From Carnegiea gigantea (lineage: Eukaryota > Streptophyta > Magnoliopsida > Caryophyllales > Cactaceae), in the NCBI GenBank assembly GCA_029747015.1, contig JAKOGI010000445.1:186001-250000 (forward strand): a stretch of 64,000 nucleotides of DNA, read 5' to 3'. Both the position numbers and the translations under genes were made by a program. This document shows positions 58,101 through 64,000 of the stretch, piece after piece. The notes beneath the pieces were generated by a model, which saw nothing but the letters and a program-made list of their open reading frames with translations, was not told the DNA's origin and did no database searches. How positions within the stretch are numbered: the stretch's first letter is position 1; each line of letters begins with the position of its first letter.

Positions 58101-60236
58101 TTGTGTTAATTGGTGATTAGGTTGAGGTTGCCCGCACGCCAAAGGAATTGAATTCAATTCAAAGGATTTTCTTTTTTTATTCTTGGCATGAAAGGGTGTC
58201 TAATTTGTGGAGTTTCTTGGAAGTAGTGTTTGTGATTAACTCTACTAATTAAGCATAATATAGTCTAAAGCTCTTCATACACTTCTTCAATGAGATTCAT
58301 CTTGGACAGTGTTGTTATTTCTCCTCGTTTCACATTGGATTGAGGTGCTATTAAAGCCCTCCGTTGTCATGCAATTGATGTGCGTTCATTTAATTTTATA
58401 TGAAGTCATAAGGTACCTATTGATGCTTCAATTTGTAATTTAAGGTCGGATATGTACAAATCATTGGAAGAAATTAATAACGGATTATTGTTTTAACCTC
58501 TAATTTTCGGACAAGCAGAGGAGAGTCAAAAAAAGAAAACAGAAAGACGAACAAACAACTTACATGCGTGGCATTCAATTCTATGGCAAATTCAGGATTT
58601 CAATCATGTGTGATCAAATTATACTAATTTATAATACATTTAAAGAGTTGAGTCTCTTAATACTATATTAACTTCGCATATTTTTTCAAATAACATATAT
58701 ATCTACAAATGTTTGAATGAGGCCATCTCATATAAAACTCATGACAAAATGAATTCCTTTATCTGTAGCTTTTTGAACGTTTTATATATATGACTAAAAA
58801 TTTATACTATAATGATTTTTTAATTCATAGATAACAAATAATTTATCAACTTGGAACTTTGTGTTAAATTCACTACTTAATGAATTCTCACTCATCCTCA
58901 CATTTATTGAAGAGCCATCACAAAAGTGTCCAACGCACAAGAAATATTAGATAAAATGGTCTAATAAAAAGTCTTATCACACAAATGGATCATAAACGTT
59001 ATGGAATAAATATTAATCCTTGCTTCCTCAATTACTCCCCACACTATATATTGACACCCAACGTATAAACACGAGCCAAGCGAGTTGGGAAGAACGTGTT
59101 CAAACTACAAGCTCAAGATAACTAATGCACAAACCTTAGCATAATTCCATGCTACGTAATAATTATCCAGGAAAGACAGCTACACTATGTCAAAGTAATG
59201 GTAATTGATTCGTTTTCTTTTTTTTCTTTTTTTTTTGTTTTGGCAAAGAGGGGGGGGGGGCCGGGGGGGGCTAAATAAGGGAGAAAAGTATTCAAGTCAA
59301 TTGCATACAGAATGGTTGACAGAACAGATAACAAATGCTCCATGTGTTTTTCCATGATTATTGATCGCAAACCGAGCTGTGCGCATTGAAAGGAATAATA
59401 TCACAAATATCTACATTACATTTCCAGATATACGGCAAGTATTAGTGAGCGTTGCCTGAACATGCAAATCATCACAATTTTTTTTTTCTTTTTTATTAGA
59501 TGAAATGATTCAATAGGGACTCAAATCTGTTGACTTTATTCAGCCTAAATGAATGCATGTACTGGATAGTTCAATACCACAAAACAAATTCATGCACAAA
59601 AATTATTTTAAATGATTTAATACTTGTTTCCCTCAAATAAGATCTCGAGTTTGATTATTATAAATATAAAAAATTTGTGATAGAAGGACGTTACCATTGA
59701 CAACTCAATAGTAGCTCGACTCTTGTAAAACAAAAGCCCAAACATCCCCAAAAAAAATCAAGAAAATTTATCAATTAAGCTAGGGTATACAAAGGATACT
59801 CTAATATATTGACGTACTGAAAAAGAAAAATTAGATATTTAACCAGCTAATGGAGAAAATTTATGCAGAATATATTTGTTTAAATATAATCTATGAGTAC
59901 TTTCACCATTGTATTAGTGAAAATATTTCCCAGTGTTAAAATGCATAAGAAAAATCCCTCAACTTTATTTCCGAATGTCCCCCCCCCCAAAAAAATAATC
60001 ACCAAACAGATTTTTCACAGTTGCACGAGTACATTTTCATGGTACTTAATAAGACATTCATCTGACTTTTCTTGGTTTGAATTAATGATTTCATACTGAG
60101 TATGGCATGCCTTAGGTTTTTCTAATTTGAGAATAACGATATAGGTGTCAAGGAAGGCTGCATTTTATGTTTATAACTAGTTTTAGAAAATATATTTTAT
60201 ACAAGTCCGATTATACGTAGCTCAATAGAGTTCAAA
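58101..60236. other. Upstream intergenic region of CASPL
   Basis: AT-rich, no gene recognised. It contains a run of ten or more G, then CC, then eight G at about 59,250-59,270, preceded by a T-rich tract, and a C-run at 59,979-59,988. Confidence 0.5.
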
Positions 60237-60362
60237 AAAGGCTCCATCCCAAGGGTTGAATTGTAGGCAGTATAATCTGACTTTGTCAATGGCTGGCTCC
60301 AAAGCTCGAACCCATGACCTTTTGGTCACACAAAGATAACCTTACCGTTGCTCCAAGGCTCT
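60237..60362 (-). mobile_element. Au SINE fragment containing tRNA-like promoter boxes
   Basis: On the minus strand: AGCCTTGGAGCAACGGTAAG (A-box region, about 60,343-60,362), then TTTGTGTGACC, then GGTCATGGGTTCGAGC (B box, 60,304-60,319), then a degenerate body with 'tgcctacaattcaacccttgggat'. This is the head and middle of the Au SINE family; the true 3' end is lost and no target duplication was found. The boxes are those of an RNA polymerase III promoter. Confidence 0.8.
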
Positions 60363-60870
60363 CTTTCCTCAACATCTCCACATCAACGAAATTAGTTACA
60401 TGTGTTGTGCATTTTTTTGTTCGACACATTTCTTAATGTTCCTTTCTCTCTCTTCGTTACTTTCTATTTGCGTCTTGCTTTCACGTGTCTTCTTTCTCGT
60501 CCATGAATAATTTAAACCTTTATACTCCAGATTTTTCATCCTAGAAATTAGGTTTAGTTTCCCTTATCAACTTTAGATTTGTTTTAAGAGTTCCCTGGAA
60601 TGACAAATCTCAAGCTCAAAGCTTACTATTTACTTCGTTGGTACATAAAAAGGGCATGGCGTTTCGTCTACATCCTTTTTTCAATTCATCTGCGACTTCT
60701 GTTCCGGAATTTGTCCGCAACTTCAATTCCAGTCGAGACTCATCCTTCCTAAGTGGGGAATTATGGAAAATCTCATCAAGAGGAGCCTAAAGGGTGTGTT
60801 GTCGAGGTCCTTGTTGGACATTTGGTTGATTGATCTCGCAAAAGATTAATCCCAGTTAGTCGAATCCTGA

Positions 60871-62040
60871 TACTACTAAAAATTCTGGTTTTTCCGACGG
60901 AAAGTGCCGACCGAAAAAGAGACCATCGGACAGGCCGACGGACATGGCAACGGAAAAACGGGAAAAGTAAAACGAGGCGACGGGAGCTCCGACGGATCGT
61001 TATTCCGTCGGAATTTCCGACGGATTCCGACCAATCCGTCGGAATTCGGACGGAAATCCGACGGAATATCCGTTGGAACTGAGGTCAATGTTGACCAGAT
61101 CTGGTAGAAAATGGGAATTTTTTTTAAAAAAAGATTCCTTGTCCGACGGAATACTCTGTCGGAGATTCCGTCGGACGTTATTGTCCGACGGGATATCCGA
61201 CAGAATATTCCGTTGGACAAAAATTTAAATCCCCAAAACCCAACATCGGGTTTTCATTTTGCATGCGCTCAAAGAGAGAAAGAGGGAGGGCGACGTAGAG
61301 AGAGAGAGAAGAGGAGGACGCCGACGCCGCCGTCGCTGTCTGGGCTACCGCCGGTTGCCGCAATCGCCGCCGTCCAGCGCGCTTCAACCACCAATTTTCT
61401 CTTCTAAATTCAAGTAAGTGGTATTTATTTAGTTTGTTGTAAATTTTTTGATGAATTTGACAAATTTGAGTTAGAATTTAACAATTATGTGATAATTTTT
61501 GTTTGTTGTTGAAATTTTATGTGCAAGTGAATACTTGTGCTGGTTGAATTGAATGAACGTAACCACGTGTGGTGGTTACGTAGTTTTGATTGATGTACCA
61601 CGTGTAATGGTTTTAAGTATTGAATTTACAGGTTTTGCGTAAATTGTAGTTTGGGCTGGCTCAAGGTGCCCATTTTTTTTCAAAAAAATTTCCAGAAATT
61701 CCAACGGATTTCCTGATGGATTCCGACGGAATTCCATTGGAAATTCCACCGAAAAATGTCATTACCCCAGTTTTTTTTTTTTGAAAAACAGCCAGATGCA
61801 GCTGACGGACCAACAGGTCGTCAGATACAAAATTTTCCGTCGGTGTTCCGTCGGAGGTCTTGTCTGATGGCCTCTTATTTCCATCGGCACACTTCCGACC
61901 GAATGCAATATTTTGTTGGAACATGGTCCCGACCCGCTTTACTCTGACGGTCACTTTCGGTCGGCCTTTCCGTCGGAAAATCATTTTTCCAACGGAAAAA
62001 GTTACTTTTTCGGTCGGAAAAATCAGTTTTTTTAGTAGTG
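60871..62040. mobile_element. 1.17-kb deleted CACTA element with TCCGACGG subterminal palindromes
   Basis: The right end TTTTTTTAGTAGTG (62,040) is the inverted copy of the left end tACTACTAAAAATTCTG (60,871), with the first C changed to T. Both ends continue with TTTTTCCGACGG / TTTTTCCGACCG. More than twenty copies of TCCGACGGA/TCCGTCGGA variants fill 60,895-61,220 and 61,690-62,020. Between them is a GC-rich patch (61,265-61,390) that looks like a plant 5' UTR and ends at a donor-like AAGTAAGTGG. No transposase coding remains. The 3 bp outside do not match (TGA and AGG), so the ends need confirmation. Confidence 0.75.
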
Positions 62041-62389
62041 AGGATGGCCCTTAGGTAGGGATGTAGCCTAGCGGTAGGGTTGAACTCAATTAAAAAAATG
62101 CAATGTCGTTTACACTTTGTTTGCTTAGTGTCCTTCATCTGCATATCAAATGTCCTTGAATTTCTTTATCTTAATCTATTTTGTGCTTAAGTTTTAATTT
62201 ATGATCGCTTGCTGTCACCGTATTTACCCCCTCTAAAGTGACTTATCTAGCTTGGGACAAACAATCAATATCGGAGCTAGTCTCACCTCTAGTGACCTAA
62301 TCGTCAGGTGAGTGAAGATCAATTTCTTCCTCTACAATGGTTGAGATCAATCATGGGAAGAGGCTAACCTAGATTTGGCTTATGCATCA
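62041..62389. other. Spacer with no recognised content
   Basis: Between the deleted CACTA element and the copia-like gag. No promoter, gene or repeat recognised. Confidence 0.4.
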
Positions 62390-64000
62390 AGATTATAAGC
62401 AATGAAACATTCTATAAAAGGCTTCAATCAGAATCATGCATATTGTTGGAAATAAAGTATTGGAGAAGCCCATTAACCAATACACTCCTAAAGAGCATCA
62501 AAGAGTGTGTGAGAATTACAAGGCCTTGAATCCTTTATATTTTGCTGTAGATGCTAATGTGTTTAATAAAATTTTTGCTTGTGAAACAACTAATGAAAGT
62601 ATAGGGCACCTCGGTGACCAACAATGAAGGTATGTAAAGTGAGGGAATCAAAATTAACATTTATGTACATCAATATGGGATATTCAAAATGCTCCCAAGT
62701 TAAGGAGTCAAGTATATGCACATAGCGTTAAGTGACGCCATCAACAACCTTAAGTCACCTGGCAAAGTTTACTCAAATAAGAGATAGTGCGGAAGTTGCC
62801 AAGAAGTCTTCCAAGGAGTATATGGGGATTCAAGGTCACAACCATTGAAGAGGCATAACAACTTAAGACCTTGAAGCCAGAGGATCGAGTAGGAAGACTC
62901 CTAACCCAGGAGACATCTCAAGGAAGACAAAGAAGAATCCATAGGCAAAAGGATAGCCTTAAAAGATGCACTTAGGGACTTTGAAAGCCGACATGATTCT
63001 AGCAATGATAATCTAAGGAGAAATTCCAATGATGTCCAAAGGCTTCCACTAAGGGCTTAAAAAGAAGAATTTTGACTTTGGTAAGCTTCACATGAGTTTA
63101 ACCTCAAAAGGAAGGAAAGGCAAATAAATCTTCCTTAGAAAACCATTATGCTAAACCCATTGTTTGACTTTCTTATAGTTAGCTAGGAAACATGATGAAG
63201 TATTGCCATCATTTAAAAAGAAAGTTAAAAAGAAGAACTTCAAGGGCAAAGGTAGAAAGGCAAGCACAATTACTGGGAATGATAGTGATTCAAGTGCTAA
63301 CAATAGTGAAGGAGAAGAAGTTGCCAACATGGCAACAGACAACGTCCACTATGAAATCGACATTGCTTAATTGGACATTGAAGAACCCCTTATGATTCTG
63401 TCCAAAAGCATTTCTTTAGTCTTTCAAAAGAGGATCTAGCAGAAATTGTTATGAATGGATTGAACTTCTAAAGAAGAGTATATATCTGTGATCAAGTACC
63501 TCAGTAATGAAGTCAATCTTTTAAAATATAAAAAAGAAAGTCTGCAGGATAAATTTGCTAATTATTTTGAATAATGCAAAATTTTAAAGAAGAAACCAAG
63601 CATTATTTCAAACTTTTTGATGATTTTATGAGCAACTTAATGACTATAAAAAGGAGACTAACTCTCTAAAAGAAGAGTCCAAAAAGCTAAAAACCAAAAA
63701 TGAGCATGTGTACAAACTCAACTCTTAGTTGGTAGAGAAGCTTCAGGAAGTTGAACATGAGATTGAGATACTGAGGACCCTGTGTAATGATTTTCAAAAA
63801 ATCCTTTCATAACTCACCAAGGAACACAAATACTTGAATAGACTTGTTGGTTTTAAGAGTGTATCATTTCACAGAGAAGACCTAGAATATGATCCTAGCA
63901 ATAAGAGAAAATCATACCAAATTTCTTTGCTAAAGAGATGCATCCTCATAAAGGTTAGAGTCATTCAAGGCACCCTAGAAAGAATGTTAAAAAATATTCT
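62390..64000 (+). pseudogene. Ty1/copia-type gag (UBN2-like), degenerate and cut by the window edge
   Basis: Words of the plant UBN2 gag family are readable in shifting frames. An open stretch at 62,436-62,627 (VGNKVLEKPINQYTPKEHQR, then NYKALNPLYFAVDANVFNKI and CETTNE) is the N-terminal domain. Near 62,640-62,720 comes the VKESKIN-like part, then 'TLKPEDRVGRLLT' near 62,875. A lysine-rich segment lies near 63,200-63,260, followed by the acidic NDSDSSANNSEGEEVANMAT (near 63,280-63,340). A coiled-coil tail follows (SLKEESKKLKTKNEHVYKLN near 63,660-63,720; LVEKLQEVEHEIEILRTLCN near 63,730-63,790). The typical zinc knuckle was not seen. Frame changes and stops mark a pseudogene. The rest of the element, if present, lies to the right. 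Confidence 0.72.

Noticed and set aside
60304..60354. Possible tRNA gene because of A- and B-box sequences
   Set aside because: No cloverleaf, anticodon stem or acceptor stem; the flanking text matches the Au SINE.
61111..61407. 98-aa open frame across the GC-rich core of the deleted CACTA element
   Set aside because: Low-complexity Arg/Glu/Pro text from a GA-rich, UTR-like stretch, ending at a donor-like site; no domain.
62041..62100. tRNA- or SINE-like word 'tagcggtagggttgaac'
   Set aside because: Only one box-like motif is present and no second box or body follows.

Overview
This is nuclear DNA from a flowering plant, almost certainly a eudicot. It is AT-rich, has a spliced plant gene of the CASP-like (CASPL1) membrane family, and is packed with plant-specific transposon lineages: Athila- and Tat/Ogre-type Ty3/gypsy, CACTA (En/Spm), Helitrons, PIF/Harbinger- and Mutator-type MITEs, Au SINE and Ty1/copia. 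The species cannot be named from the sequence. Nothing bacterial, organellar or CRISPR-like was seen.

Left two thirds (1-40.7 kb): a nested retrotransposon tower. A degenerate minus-strand Tat-lineage gypsy element (A) is the host. Its gag lies at 38.3-40.7 kb, a linker at 16.3-17.3 kb, its protease at 10.1-10.5 kb, and its RT and RNase H at 7.4-9.1 kb. Three things split or truncate it. (i) An Athila-like element E (1-7.4 kb, plus strand) has gag, protease and an env-like ORF but almost no pol. (ii) A complete 5.7-kb non-autonomous Athila-like element B (10,629-16,335, minus strand) has two LTRs, a TCATC target-site duplication, a tRNA-Asp-type primer site and a broken CCHC gag. (iii) A plus-strand Tat/Ogre-like element C (17,290-38,298) has diverged LTRs, a gag remnant and no pol. 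Inside C sit a 10.7-kb CACTA transposon D (23,885-34,620, TTC duplication) and an 848-bp MITE in its 3' LTR.

D is the best-preserved element. It has a TNP2 transposase gene in four exons with one apparent frameshift near its end. It also has a second gene (Transposase_24/TNPA-like) that reads open through eight exons to give 547 aa. Its ends carry dense TTTGTGGCAA/TTTGTAGCAA subterminal repeats.

Right third (40.7-64 kb): the only host gene is a three-exon CASPL1D-like gene on the minus strand (exons 57,935-57,700, 47,536-47,410 and 46,761-46,525; 199 aa). Its first intron is about 10.2 kb and holds a Mutator-type MITE, a 286-bp mini-Helitron, a 2.9-kb Helitron, a 5'-truncated Au SINE with a 17-bp duplication, and a Harbinger-type MITE. 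Upstream of the gene are an (AT)n tract, a second Au SINE, a deleted CACTA element built of TCCGACGG palindromes (60.9-62.0 kb), and a broken copia-type gag running off the right edge.

No new cellular system was found. The points most worth following are the near-intact CACTA element, the datable insertion order, and the intron of the CASPL gene. All boundaries and splice sites were read by eye; no alignment, database search or expression data were available.
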